From assembly GCA_001632425.1 (NCBI GenBank), contig KV425617.1, forward strand, positions 113,329 to 177,328: DNA of 64,000 nucleotides, in the 5' to 3' direction. Origin of the DNA: Neolentinus lepideus HHB14362 ss-1. Lineage: Eukaryota; Basidiomycota; Agaricomycetes; Gloeophyllales; Gloeophyllaceae. This document shows positions 37,479-49,129 of this stretch, piece by piece. Below the pieces are notes generated by a model that had not been told where the DNA came from, ran no database searches, and saw nothing but the letters and a program-made list of their open reading frames with translations. The translations under genes and the position numbers were made by a program. Position 1 is the first letter of the stretch. Each line of letters begins with the position of its first letter.

Positions 37479-37761
37479 AGTAGAAAAGACTGCAGAGAGG
37501 ACAAACTACATCGGCGTTCTCCGCCACACTTATCGGAGCATTAGCGCGACACAGCCACTGCGCCACAACAATACTGCGCAATACCGTATCCAGATTGGTA
37601 ACGTAGATACATAAGCCTCCGCAAACACTGTGATATCAAGCCACAAATATGAGATAAGAATAACCAGTGCCATCTAAGCCTCCTTGAAACCTCAGCCACG
37701 CGTCGACGCTAATGCGATTAAACTTGTTAGTGCAGACGAAAGGGTAAACATAAGATATGAG

Positions 37762-40700
37762 TTAAAGCTAGGTACGGTGTAAGTAACATGACAAGACGCT
37801 TAGACGAAAGGCAACATACTCTGAACAAGAACCCAAGGTCCTCAGGCGTCAACCTTCCCATGGCCTAAACATCCCACATCAGCCCTGAACTCACTGAAGG
37901 GCTCGTCGGCAACCTACCGAATCATCCGTGGACAAAGTAGCGTCCACCATAGCGGATTTCTTTTCTTGTAGCTGTGTTATAATTGTCAGCCACCGTGAAA
38001 CTGTCAAGGGTTGCGTACTCACTTGAACAATACGACTTTCGATACTGTCCTCAACAACTAGTTTAATAGCCTGCACAGGGCGATGTTGGCCCAGACGGTG
38101 GATACGATCCATGGCCTCTGTGAGAAAGTTAGACATTTGTAACGACCGCACAATACGTTGTACCCACGGTACTCAACCTATTAAGAGCCAGTCAGCATCG
38201 ACTTCAGGGCAAGAGGGGATGTCCGCGCGACTTACGGCAGGATTCCACCAACTATCCATGAGGTACACTCGGGAAGCTTCAGTGAGGTTAAGGGCAACAC
38301 CTCCGGCTTTCAAGCTGACAAGGAAAACAGTAACATGTACGTTATTCACTGCAGAGGAAGTCAGCAACCGTTCGCGAATATGCTACAGAGTGTCTTACTG
38401 AAGTACTTGATCGTGGCATCACGAGCATAAGGCCCCATGGTTCCTTCAAGTCGGCATACCTTAATGGGAAGTAAGCATTCCATACTAATTTCGGCAGCCA
38501 GTGGTTGCAGAACCCACATTGAACCCAGCCTTCTGCAGCCTGAAGGCGATCAAATCCAAAAAGTTCACAAACTGACTGAAGACGATGCTCTTAATGGTCG
38601 CATCCTGCTTCCTGAGATTGGTCAATTCCTCAATGAGCGCCTCTATCTTCGTGGATGAGCGCCACTTGTCGAGGTCCAGACGGCCGAGAATGCCTTGTCG
38701 GACTACGGTCGTATTTTCTTCAGGTTCGTACGCCGGTGCGTCCAAGTCGACTGTCAAAGGGACATGGCAGACAGGACACTCGGGCTAGGTTATTGAATAA
38801 GCTAAGATTTATTGTGACGTATGTCAGAACATACCGTTATACCCACGACGGTATCGAGATACTGCCGAATACACTCGCGATCGAAAAGGTGACGACACTT
38901 GGAGTGAATCGCATCCTCCGCGACGTCGTGGCACAGACGACAGACAGGTGCTTCACCGACATCTTCAGCCAAGAACTTGCCTTGGTTGTTCTTGCTCCTC
39001 AAAACAAGATCAGGATGGCAGGCCATCTGCCTCATCCGCGTGAGCCTGTGGACAAAACAATTAAAGACTGCATGAAGAACCACAGGAAAGAGGAGGGCGC
39101 ATACAATGAGAAGATATTGGAGTAGTCTTGAACAAGTAGGTTAGCGAGACATGATCGCCTACCAGGCGGAATGCTTACTGTTCAACACGGTTCCAGAGTC
39201 CACATATGTGTTGAACGCCCTCTTCGCGTCAGAGAATAGTGAGAGGTACAGCTCCTTTTCTTCGGGGCTGAAATAATCTCGACGAACGACGACTGTACGC
39301 GGGGGCAAGCCAAGATCGTCCGCTCTCTCGACCTAACGAGGGAAAATCGTGAACAATGAACAACGCTTCACGTTATGAGAAAATAGAGCATACTTTTGTT
39401 CTGCGTAGCATCAACCTATCCAGCAGAACCCTCAATTTCTTGAAAGCAACGGCACCAGGGCCGACCATACCATTTTTCTGAATGGGCGATAAAACCTCGT
39501 TATTCCAGAAACAGGTCTAATGAAGGGGCATTAGCACATCTACTGATGTAATAACCGGTATACTCGTACGTGGTGCATCGGGGTATGGCCACAATCTAAG
39601 TTTGTTGTTCAGGATGAATAAATTTGTCTGCGTGTCTGCGATGACTCACCGTCGCAGTGTCTCTTGTTACTGAATTTCCAGTGAAGAGACTTGCAGTCGC
39701 ATCTTTTGCCTGGAGCACGGGTCAGTCATAATGTCACGTATCTTCTTTGCTACTTACAGAAGTAGTATGCGAATGGATCACCGCCCAAGAATCGAATGAG
39801 ACTATAGAGTTCACCGACACGGTTTTGTAGAGGTGTTCCCGACAGGCACCACTTGTACGTGCTCTGGAGCTCAAAAGTCGCCTTTGCAGTGTTGGTGGCG
39901 CGTTCTTTGATGTTGTGTGCTTCGTCGAGCTGAAAAGTCAAAGTACGCATTTGAAACCGAAGATAATGGCGAGAGTGAGACACGTACGATAATCCTATGC
40001 CACTTGATCGCATGAACGGGTGATTTCTCCTTGATAATCTGACCCTTCCGCTTGAACCCGCTTTCCTGCTTTCTGAAGGAGCTTTCCAAAACCGAGTACG
40101 TCGTTAAGACCTAGTTGGGCAGGCACAGTCATGCGTATGTCTTCAATGACGATCAATGCAATGATATCTTAACTTACAACGTCGTGCTTCTCCAACTCTG
40201 CGACGCTCGACTCCCTGTTAGATCCGTGCCAAACCAGGACTTTCATGCCGTCGGTGTGCTTCTCGATCTCATTCTTCCATTGAATGATCGCAACCGTAGG
40301 ACTGGCAGGGAAGGTGTCGGATTTGTCAGGCTAATGATATTGATAAGGAGATATACGCACGCCACGACCAAGTTCGGTCTATGCTGATTTGATACCATCA
40401 ATGCAATCATTTGAATGGTCTTACCCATACTAAATAGATGCAAGATAAGTATGTCATCACGTTTGATGTATGTGAACCTTACCCCATCTCATCCTGCAAA
40501 GCGATACTTCAACACTCATGTCATACCGAGAGGTATGATCACTTACAGCCAACATCCCGCCAGCGTACTGGCCCTTCTCCTGCTTTCGCATCCAATACAA
40601 ACTTTCTAACTGGAAAGGCAACAGTTGCGCTTTGAGGTTGGCAGGCTGCTCAGCCTTCTCCGGCCGCACAACTGCGACCTTCTTCTCGAAGTCACCCCAG

Positions 40701-41954
40701 GCATCCTTGAGCTCTGGGTGGAAGAGCGACAACGCTACGGCCGTTTTTTCGGCCTGCATAAGCGGTCCGCTCAATCCTGTTTTTGAGTAACGCGCAAAGT
40801 AAAATATGTACTCACATGTGTGAGCTTCCGGCCGCCAAGTTTATACCTTAGCTTGTTTTCTTCTACTTTCAACATGTTCCTTTCGGCTTTAGCCCGTCTG
40901 CGAGCCTCCCTGCGCTCCTCATAGTCACCCAAAGTCAAAAGATCGGAAGCAAAGGTAGAATTCTTCTTCTTGCTGGATTTCTTGGTCTGCTTCTTCTTTC
41001 CCTTCTTATACAGAGGCTCATCCTCCTCTTCGGACAAGACATCCAGTTCATCAGGCACGCTATCGTCCACGTCCTGATCCTTAGGAGCTGCCAGTCGGCG
41101 CTCAGCAGCAGCAGCAATGAGAGCTGCTCTCGCGTTCCCCGGCCTCGAGCCGGAGGAGGGACCTGCACCGGCGGTCGCGATGTCGGTGTTCGACGTTTGT
41201 AACGATTGGCGGATAGCCTCGTCCACCAGAATTGTCTCGTCTTCTTCGTCATCCTCGGCGGTTGGAAGAGTGTGATGCGAATGCATGTGTGCTAATTCTT
41301 CCTCGGTGGAGCTCACGGTAGAACCATCCTCAAGGGCCGACATGTCATCGTCCGACATTTCGAATTCGGAGCCACTATCGTCGGACTCTGAGATGTCTTG
41401 CGGCTCATCTGGCTGTTTATCTTCGTCTGAGTCATCAGCTTCTTCTACAGCTTTGCCTCGTTTCCCTTTGGTGTTGGCCCTGCGTTGGGTTTGAGTAGTA
41501 GTCGTTCTAGCTGTGGCCTTTGTGATAGTGGTCTGTTGTACATCGCGAACTAGGTAGGTACTACAAACACTTATGGTCCAAAACCACTCACTTTTGCCTT
41601 TGAGCTAGTGCGAGTACGAACACTTTGCTCGATGACAACTTCGACCACTGCTTTCTGTGTGGCCCTCCGTTTGACTGCCCTGCCTCGAGTCGACAAGGGC
41701 TCTTCTTCGTCGGTTTGTTCTTCTGCAGCACGCTTTCTTGACGTTCTAGTGCTGACGGCCGTGCCCTTGCCCTTGCCCTTGCCGTTCGTCTTCGTTGCGG
41801 ACAGGTGCTGAGGTTCGGCGTCGCTGAGCTCGGTGGCGGGGGTCATGGATTTTACAGACGTTCTATTACTGAACAACGGTGATACATCGTTCGACAGCGG
41901 CACCGACGGTGATGGTGACTGTGCATGCCTCGCACTGCGCCGGGTAGATACCAT
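37762..41954 (-). CDS. RAD16: RAD16/Rhp16 SNF2-RING repair ATPase
   Basis: 22 exons, 1010 residues: 41592-41954, 40816-41532, 40547-40753, 40483-40493, 40361-40429, 40178-40301, 39988-40110, 39758-39929, 39650-39709, 39570-39595, 39394-39516, 39179-39332, 39105-39126, 38835-39045, 38518-38784, 38399-38459, 38236-38348, 38168-38177, 38023-38117, 37918-37971, 37820-37864 and 37762-37767. An acidic N-terminus (~360 residues) precedes the SNF2 helicase: [31 protein letters not shown] (Walker A), LDEAHNIKE (Walker B, DEAH), [25 protein letters not shown] finger (CRLCHDV...[13 protein letters not shown]) is inserted between helicase lobes, as in Rad16. Lobe 2 follows with [45 protein letters not shown] and IHRLGQ. 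Rad16 with Rad7 acts in global-genome nucleotide excision repair. Several exons are only 6-26 nt; the 6-nt last exon (Leu-stop) is the least certain. Confidence 0.93.
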
Positions 41955-42476
41955 AGTTGTTTCAGTGTGGGGGGAGGGAAAGGAAGAATTGCACGCGATA
42001 CGCGCCCGCGACTAATTATTAGCGGAGACTGCCGCGACAAATTATTACACGCGGTCACGTGTACCTCCTGAGTAGCCACAATCGCGTTTTCCGCTGCCGA
42101 GGTCGCTGACTCAGGACGATTCATTCCACGAAATGACAAGTGAAGTGCCACAGACATGCTTGCGCAGTAATGTCCATGCATTTCTGTGTGATTATAGTTG
42201 GATATCGGACATCGGGGACTGCAAGTTGAAAATTGGAACCTAGTCCGACTTGGAGTCGGACTGCTTCAAGGTCCAAGCGTGCGATGTGGAACCGACACTC
42301 GCCCGTACGTGCGTACCACTCCATTTATGTCATTTGCTTTCACCTGACACGGATCCGCGCAAAAGCCAGATTAGCAACAAGCTACTGTAGCTAATGTAAC
42401 GACAGTTCAACCTGCGTCCGTTGGTATGTATGAGGAAACCAAGAATGAGACATCATGATCAAACGTGCTCTAACGC
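41955..42476. other. Intergenic between RAD16 promoter and MARVEL-like gene
   Basis: 522 bases. Nothing coding or repetitive was recognised. Confidence 0.45.
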
Positions 42477-43490
42477 CTACACCTGCCCATACGCATTCTG
42501 CCCACCATGAGGCATACCCACGCCCGGCTGCAGCGGGGACGGGCTGCCTTGATAGCTACCCAGATTGGATGGGTGCTGAGCGTGGAAAGTCTGCGCTCCA
42601 GGCGAGGGAGTATGATATTGGGACTGAGTCGGAGCGGGAGCAGCAGTGGGAGGATACTTCTCCTCCAGGACCGGTCTGTCTCCAGGAGCGCTACGGCGGA
42701 GGAAGGCGTTATCCCGCACGGACGTCAGCCAGACTTCGTTACCGCGGGTCTGGCCGATGATGGCGAGCACGAGAAGAGTGATGGTATAGCCCATGACTAT
42801 GATACAAAGTGAACATGAGCTGATTATATGCAACAGGCGAGCATCCTTACGGATAATCCATATCAGGTAAGAAAATGCCTCCACAACGTTGAACTCTTGA
42901 CACCCTCGGTTGATGTAGGCTGAGACGCGCAACACGGGTCAGCGAGCTCGATTATGTCTATTTATCGTGCGCTTACGATTTATGTAATCGCAGCTCCCAC
43001 CAAAGCTAAGGCTGTTAGCATTTGTGGTGTCAGCGGCAGTTGCGAGCCACAAGACCCAGAGTACGACTATATCGAGACATCGCAATTCGAAATACGGCTC
43101 ATCCTACCAAAAATATTCCACTTACAGAGCCAGGAGAGCTCGAAGACGACGGTCGACGTGAAAGCACCCTGTCGTACTATGTCCAGTACAATCCTGAAGG
43201 AGGCCTCAGCAATCACTGCGCAGTCAATTCAGGGTATCGACTCACATAATGGGCAGCGTGATGATCGTAAGACTGGCGGACACGACAGCCAATACACAGA
43301 ATATCAAATAGTCGCTGAAGTACGTCTCCGTCAAGTTCAGCAGGTCCGCCGCGACCCCTAACGTGATGACGGCAAACACCAGCGTTGCGACTAGATGAGG
43401 ACGAAAGCATAACACTGAGCGAGACATGTCATAGGGTTTATTTGAATACGCACCGAAGACCACTAGACGGAGTATCGGTAGGAAGGGCAT
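42477..43490 (-). CDS. MARVEL-like four-span membrane protein
   Basis: Exons 43454-43490, 43246-43390, 43126-43193, 42977-43066, 42851-42919 and 42477-42796; 242 residues from the ATG at 43490. Four hydrophobic spans are visible: (i) LPILRLVVFGVATLVFAVIT, (ii) LIFCVLAVVSASLTIITLPI, (iii) LSWLFVLWVLWLATAA and (iv) MGYTITLLVLAIIGQ. A loop between spans iii and iv contains paired cysteines (GGSCDYIN, RGCQEFNVVEAFSYL), typical of fungal MARVEL/non-classical-export-like proteins. A Pro/Gln/Gly/Tyr-rich cytosolic tail of ~80 residues follows. Family assignment rests on topology and the Cys-rich loop, not on a catalytic motif. Such proteins sit in plasma-membrane microdomains or secretory membranes. 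Confidence 0.7.
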
Positions 43491-45707
43491 GATATCGACC
43501 ACCACGCTCAGGAATCGAGGCAGGTATATGGAGGGGCGAGAGCCAAGCTGGGGAACCAATCTTTTTTTCCCGTCCCGTGGCCTATTAGTATCTTGGCCCC
43601 CAGCCCATCGTTAAGGGGCGGGCGCTATCTTGTCAAGATCATCGATTGACAGAACCTTGTACTAGCTTGCCTGTGGCATCCGTCTCCGAATCATGCGAAA
43701 TTGCGAAGTTGTCATCGCATCATGCATGTTGGGTCGCACGAAGACACCGCCAGCAACCTATTTGTGATTAATTAAATAAAGGATCGCCAACAAATATGAA
43801 TCAGCCTCAGCTCACATCGCTACATGGTTGTCGAGCAGTACCAGCTTTATTATTTCTGCAGTCTACCGTCTACGGGAGTTCAACAAGCAATATTGGAAAG
43901 GGATTCATAGAGCGGCTGGCGTCGGTCTATGTCTTGAGGCATACGTTGCATTTGGACCCCACGAATCTCTGGTTTTACGCGAAAGCAAACATCGATCACG
44001 AGTTCCAGTGACAACCTGATAGGAGACAACGATACCTCACCTTGGCAGGGAGTCTTGTCAAACCTTCCCGGAGTTCATGCGTATGAGATCCGGCCGTTTC
44101 TTGAAGTGCGATTTACTGAACTAATCCCATGGGAAGGAATGAGTACTTAGGCGTTCTCTTGTAAGAGTCAGTATAATACATCCCTCATGTCAAGTAGAAA
44201 GTGGTCGAAGTGTATATGGCTACCTCTAGGAGGAGCGGTTACGGACTTACTGGACCACATATGCACAGCCGCCCAGAGACATCGATCGCTTCAGGTGCAA
44301 TTCGACAAATAGACCTGATATTGCTCAACGCCGTACTGTTGTTAACCAGTAATGCGGTTGGTGGCGTTCTACCAAAAGCAGATAAAGAGGTTCCCGGTGC
44401 GTTTGTTTTACATAAGTCGCTATAAGCTTGACAGAAGTGTATTCTAGCGCCCCAGTGTGGTGGGCTCCAATCGGAATTATTACTTTGACGGCCTCCTGGC
44501 AACACTGGGCGTCTATTGGTGTTATAGCTCTATGTACATCTGTCAGTTCCTTCAGTGTTTTGAGCAACTGAGTGAGTGTCTGGCCACACCATCATGCTAT
44601 CCTGCGCGGCGAGGTACCTGGTTGCTAGGTGAATGTGGGACAAGTTTACCTCGGGAGCGCTTGCAAGCTTAAGTTCGTGAAAGGCACAACAAGCATCTAG
44701 CGCCCGGCTTGCAGGTTGCCGTGAATAAAATGTAATTGAATGTAACTAAGATCGTCAAGATTGAAGTAGTGGCTGTGTGTTGATGTTACGCTCGGTGCCT
44801 GACGCGGACGCCTGACGCACACCCTAGCTTGCCAGCGAGATCATACGGGGTCACAAATAGTAAGGAACTAGGAACAAAGAGTTCCTAGAGCAACTTGCAA
44901 CACTCCGCAACATGATGAAGATTCCTCCAAGGGTGCCCCGAGCTGCCAGTGACAAGTCTTGCTCTCTCGCAGAGCCATACCAGTACCTGCGCTAACTAGT
45001 GCATATGCAAGGTGAATGAAACATTTACCCTGGCACATTTCTGAACAACACGTTAGCCTCGTGTACCTATATAAATGGATTAATTAATCCCAATCCGACG
45101 TCACGCACCATGATAACCGGGCTACGCCTCCGGCACGATGATCTCCTCATCATGTCGTCCGTGCAGTGCTCGGACTGTCTTAAGGAAACACCTAGGGAGC
45201 GATTGACGGTCACAATATCTGCTACTCAGACGTCAGGTTCACCTTCCCAAAGCTTGACAGATGGTTACACCCTGCAAGATGATCGACGGAATGCATAGAC
45301 AGTTGTGGCACGTTCGCAGATACTCCCATATACCTTCTCTTGAAGGCGACGCGAAACTACCTTGCGCAGCAAGCCTTCCCGGTATGCTCACTGGCGGTGA
45401 GTACTACCGGGGGCACTGCGGAAGGCTCGATGTGCGGCATCTACAGAGGGTGACAGAACTGCATTGGATATCAGTGGCATATCACAGATCTGTCAGTCAA
45501 ATAATAGTCAATCAAAGGGACTGTCAATACATGCAGATACACAAATAATGGATAGCATGATCTACGTACCTCCGGAGTCCGTTGACCCTGAACATGTTCC
45601 CAGTCATAGCTGACGGCTTCAGGGTAGGGGCGTGAAAAGGGATTCCATTATGTATTATGCAAGATTCAGTAATATGTCAAGCTGCTTGATCATTAGCATG
45701 GTCGCCA
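43491..45707. other. Gene-poor 2.2 kb interval
   Basis: The largest interval without a supported gene. Open frames on both strands stay under 100 codons. On the minus strand, 44480-44570 reads like a short coding fragment (TLKELTDVHRAITPIDAQC) following an acceptor-like CACTCAG, but I found no convincing exon partners or start. It might be a remnant. A TATA-box/ATG pair at 45068/45110 is noted separately. Confidence 0.4.
45068..45075 (+). promoter_or_regulatory. TATA box with adjacent palindrome, no recognised gene
   Basis: TATATAAA is followed at 45077-45090 by the perfect palindrome GGATTAATTAATCC. An ATG at 45110 opens a 62-codon frame with no recognised family. Confidence 0.3.
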
Positions 45708-47779
45708 TCACCCACTCCCTCGCGGTCCTCGAACTTCTTCCAGCTTGTGCTCGAACTCCTGCGCAAACTCCTCCACCGGCGGCATGTACAATGGCCCATC
45801 CGTGCTCCTCACATCCCCGACCGCAGGCATCTGTAGCGGCATCCCCAGGTTCTTCACCCTCTTTTCCTGCATTTTCCTCAATACCCTCCGTCCTCCCGCA
45901 TAGAAGAACACCAGCGTGCCTCCAACCATAACGTGCCCATACCACCCTAACAGCCTCCACGTGTAGAATGACTTGTCCGCCGTCAGAAGAATGAATGGCC
46001 CAGTGGTATAGTTCACGAGGAGCACTGAGGAGACAGTGCCGAGGATGTCATAAATAAATTTGGCTGTTGGTCGTGGGGGCTTGGGGGGTTCGAGAGAGAG
46101 CTTCTCTTTAGCCCTTACCGGGGCATTTTGGGAGGGCGGGAGCGGAGCGGGGAGGAGAAGGGGGCGGATGTTGGTGCGGCAGAGGCGGCCTGCGGTCTGT
46201 ATGAACCCGCCGAGGAGGAAGGCTAGGTAGTATCCCGGAGCAATACCGTGCTACACGACAGTGAGCATGGGAGATTCGATCTTGCACCCTTGAACACTTA
46301 CCCAGACAGCACTCGTCACGAACGTGATCATGCTACTCCGGAATCCAGGCTTCTTGCCCTTGGGTGTGACGCGCTTGTATACGCATTCCCTCAACCAAAT
46401 AGCGGTCTTGATGTTCCAAGAGTCGAGGAGCACCTTGAAGTTCGGCGCAAACTCGATGGAGCGAACCCTGATGTTCCTAGCGCCGTCCCACGTCGAGTTG
46501 CCGAACGCATCGAAACCGGTAAAGCCGTAACCGGTCAGAATGGATGCACCCTGCGCAGGGATGTTTATGAGGGCCGTAAGACCAGGTAATGTGAGGAACA
46601 TACCTCCGTCAGTGTCCAAATCGCGTAGTACTTCGTCCTCTCAAAGAACCCACAAAGCTGCCAGTATGCAATGCTACACCGCACTCAACAAACATACTGC
46701 ATTCCCCGAAAGCACATCACTCACCGATACAAGATATTCTTCTTCGGAAACCACGGCGTCATTGCTACTTCATAGCTGAACGAGCCATAACATGTCGTGA
46801 ACAAGCCTAGGAATACAAGTCCTTTCAGCATCTTGCGGTAGGCCATGGTCTTCCTCCCTGCGGGGATCCGTCGGCCCTTGTGTTCATTTTTGGGCTGGTG
46901 ATGGCTCTCGGCGATCTTGAAGACGGAGCCGTCGACGAGGGATTTGTAAGAGTTGTAGTCTAGGTAGGGGCCAACAAGGACGCCGGGGAAGTAGAAACTA
47001 GGGGCCTGGAAATTCAGGAGATGTCCAGGACGAGATTGGAGTGAGTTCACGTACGCGTAGCCCAGAAAAGCAAGTAGTGAGGGGAAGTCGTTGTCTGGGA
47101 TGTGCTTCTCGAGTTGCCACTTGTCGAGATCCTACAGCCGAGTGTCATTATAACACAGACCACCTTCTCTTTCGCTTGGACGGCTCACCTCGCGAGGTCT
47201 CCGTCCATCGAACACATTCCAAGCAAATGTTGTAAGCTTCATCGTCAACACCATCTGCGGTCCTGTAATCTCAAACGTCTCGTACCCGTACCCAACCACT
47301 GCACGGATGATGTGACTATTTCCGTCAGAATCAGCTGGTGCTCCTCTCTCTTTCGCTACTTACTTGATCATAAGATGACCTAGTACAAAACTTGCTAGAA
47401 ATTATAAGCGAGGTCCTCCATAGCACAAAGGTATGACTCACGCGAATACAATCCGCGGCATAGCCGGTGTCCTCACATTCTTCGCCACGTAGTAAGTGGC
47501 CAGCGTGGTCACCACGAGCTGCGAAAAGCCAGACCATAGGTTCAGCACTGGCAGGAAGTAGATCAGAGCGACTGAGAGATTGAATATATGCTTCAGCACG
47601 GGTAGGGAGGGCGGTATCCGAATGAAGGTGCTTCCAAGTGGGTAGGAAACAAGCAAGCATACTATAAGCTAGTGACGGTGAATGGTCGAGTTTCTACCAC
47701 TGAAAACAGCATTACATACCTTGATCTGGTCTATGGACGCGCCCGTCGCTGAGGCTATAGGCTCAAACAAACTGTCCAT
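45708..47779 (-). CDS. ALE1: MBOAT lysophospholipid acyltransferase (Ale1/LPCAT-like)
   Basis: Exons 47720-47779, 47442-47668, 47364-47390, 47189-47315, 47051-47131, 46725-47005, 46604-46673, 46302-46550 and 45708-46250; 554 residues. Many hydrophobic spans run from residue ~20 on. Family motifs are FPSLLAFLGYAYAPSFYFPG, VLVGPYLDYNSYKSLVDG, SWNIKTAIWLRECVYKR, SSMITFVTSAVWHGIAPGYY (the near-invariant MBOAT His in WHG) and a C-terminal span GRLL-like followed by a charged tail. Ale1-type enzymes reacylate lysophospholipids in the ER (Lands cycle). The C-terminal ~130 residues are soluble and charged, with an acidic PPVEEFAQEFEHKLEEV stretch. One exon is only 27 nt (FVLGHLMI). All phases agree. 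Confidence 0.9.
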
Positions 47780-48178
47780 GGTGTCAAGGACAGGAAACGC
47801 GCTCTTCTACTACGATAGTGCAGAGTCGTAGAAGTCTATATATATACAAACGTGCAAAGAACGAAGCTATAACACTGCGGCAGCGCATTTTTGGCAGTCC
47901 TCTGCCACGTGCTTTGGATCGAGTTCAATATTCTATGGTGAAGGACTGGACACCAAACAATGAACGCAGCGGAGGGAATCCTCCATCATGAGATCTATGG
48001 TTGGCTGAAGTAGACGGCGATGCAGGAGATCGGACTGATCTTAAACACGTGAATGCAGCATACAGAATCATTGAGCGTAGGTAGATACATATAGTCGAGA
48101 GGAAAGAGAGCCCATATGCCATACTGCAACCACATCCAAAATGCCCCGAAACTCGACGTCGAATTGTCAAGTGTGTGT
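47780..48178. other. Intergenic between ALE1-like gene and RPL18
   Basis: 399 bases containing the ALE1-like promoter (TATA run at 47837) and the RPL18 3' end. Confidence 0.5.
47837..47846 (-). promoter_or_regulatory. TATA run upstream of ALE1-like gene
   Basis: Ten bases of alternating TA lie 58-67 nt upstream of the start codon at 47779, the best TATA candidate in the window. Confidence 0.4.
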
Positions 48179-48961
48179 TTACACCTTGAAACCGCGCGAC
48201 TTTCGGCGACCACGAGCGCGCTCGAACTAAAACGCATACGTGTCAGCAAGAACAAAGACAAAAATAAGATATAATTACACACTTTACGGCCCTTAGAGGT
48301 TGTATAGGGCTTCTTGTGCTTGTGAGGGCCCATGCCGAAGTGCTTGACAGCCTCCCGGCTGTTCCTCTTGCCCCGAAGTAAAATGGTGTTGGCACCAGTG
48401 GGCACTCGCATAGCGAGCTGGTCGAGGGTGATGGCCTCACCGCCGGCCTTCAAGATGCGCTCCTTCGCAGCCCGAGTGAAGCGGAGTGCAGCGATCGTGA
48501 GTTTGGGGACGGTGACCAAACGGACATCATCAGTGACAGTCGAGACGGCGACGATAATCTTCGAGTCGAGGTCACTGGCGCTGGAGGTTTCCTTGGCGAT
48601 TTTGGAGAGGGATATAGGAGGGCGGTTGATCTTGGAGAGGAAAAGGCGGTGGAGAATGACCTAAAGTCACACTGGTCAACCAACGCAGAAATGTTGCTAC
48701 ACGAGCGATGAAGACCTTGTTAAAACGAGAGTCCGTGCGGCGAGCGAGGAAACGGTATAACTGCATGCATATACGTAAGAATGGATGGACACATGAAAAC
48801 ACAAGCACGCACCTTGACCAGCAAGAGAAGGTACGGGTCCTCGCTCTTGGGCGCCGTCCTCTGGCCCTTTTTGACGTGGTGCTTATCAATGTCAATACCC
48901 TGCACGTCGCCCAATCATTAGAACACTCCGTAGCCATCACCAGTAACATCGAACTCACCAT
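48179..48961 (-). CDS. RPL18: 60S ribosomal protein L18 (eL18)
   Basis: Coding exons 48959-48961 (ATG only), 48813-48899, 48716-48760, 48283-48660 and 48179-48226; 186 residues, the normal eL18 length. Family sequence is clear throughout: [113 protein letters not shown] and the C-terminus [10 protein letters not shown]. The first intron follows the start codon directly, a layout common in ribosomal-protein genes. The intron at 48661-48715 has a GTCTTC donor. The start codon is 168 nt from that of divergently transcribed TRA2, so the two share one promoter region. Confidence 0.96.
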
Positions 48962-49129
48962 CTTGTCTCTTGCTGGACTTGCGTTGTACGCTGCTAACGA
49001 CGGTCCGAAGCGGGGGCTCAAAACTATGCAGTTAGTGGCAAATAAGGTTTGGCGCCGCGGCAATTGGAGGAATCTCAGCCACGGCATGCACAAATAACGC
49101 CAAACGCGGCACAAAGTTCAACATCCACC

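Noticed and set aside
40754..40815. 39-nt RAD16 intron ending at the AACAG at 40777
   Set aside because: Gives an immediate stop (GAT TGA). The acceptor ATGCAG at 40754 gives a normal 62-nt intron and keeps the frame.
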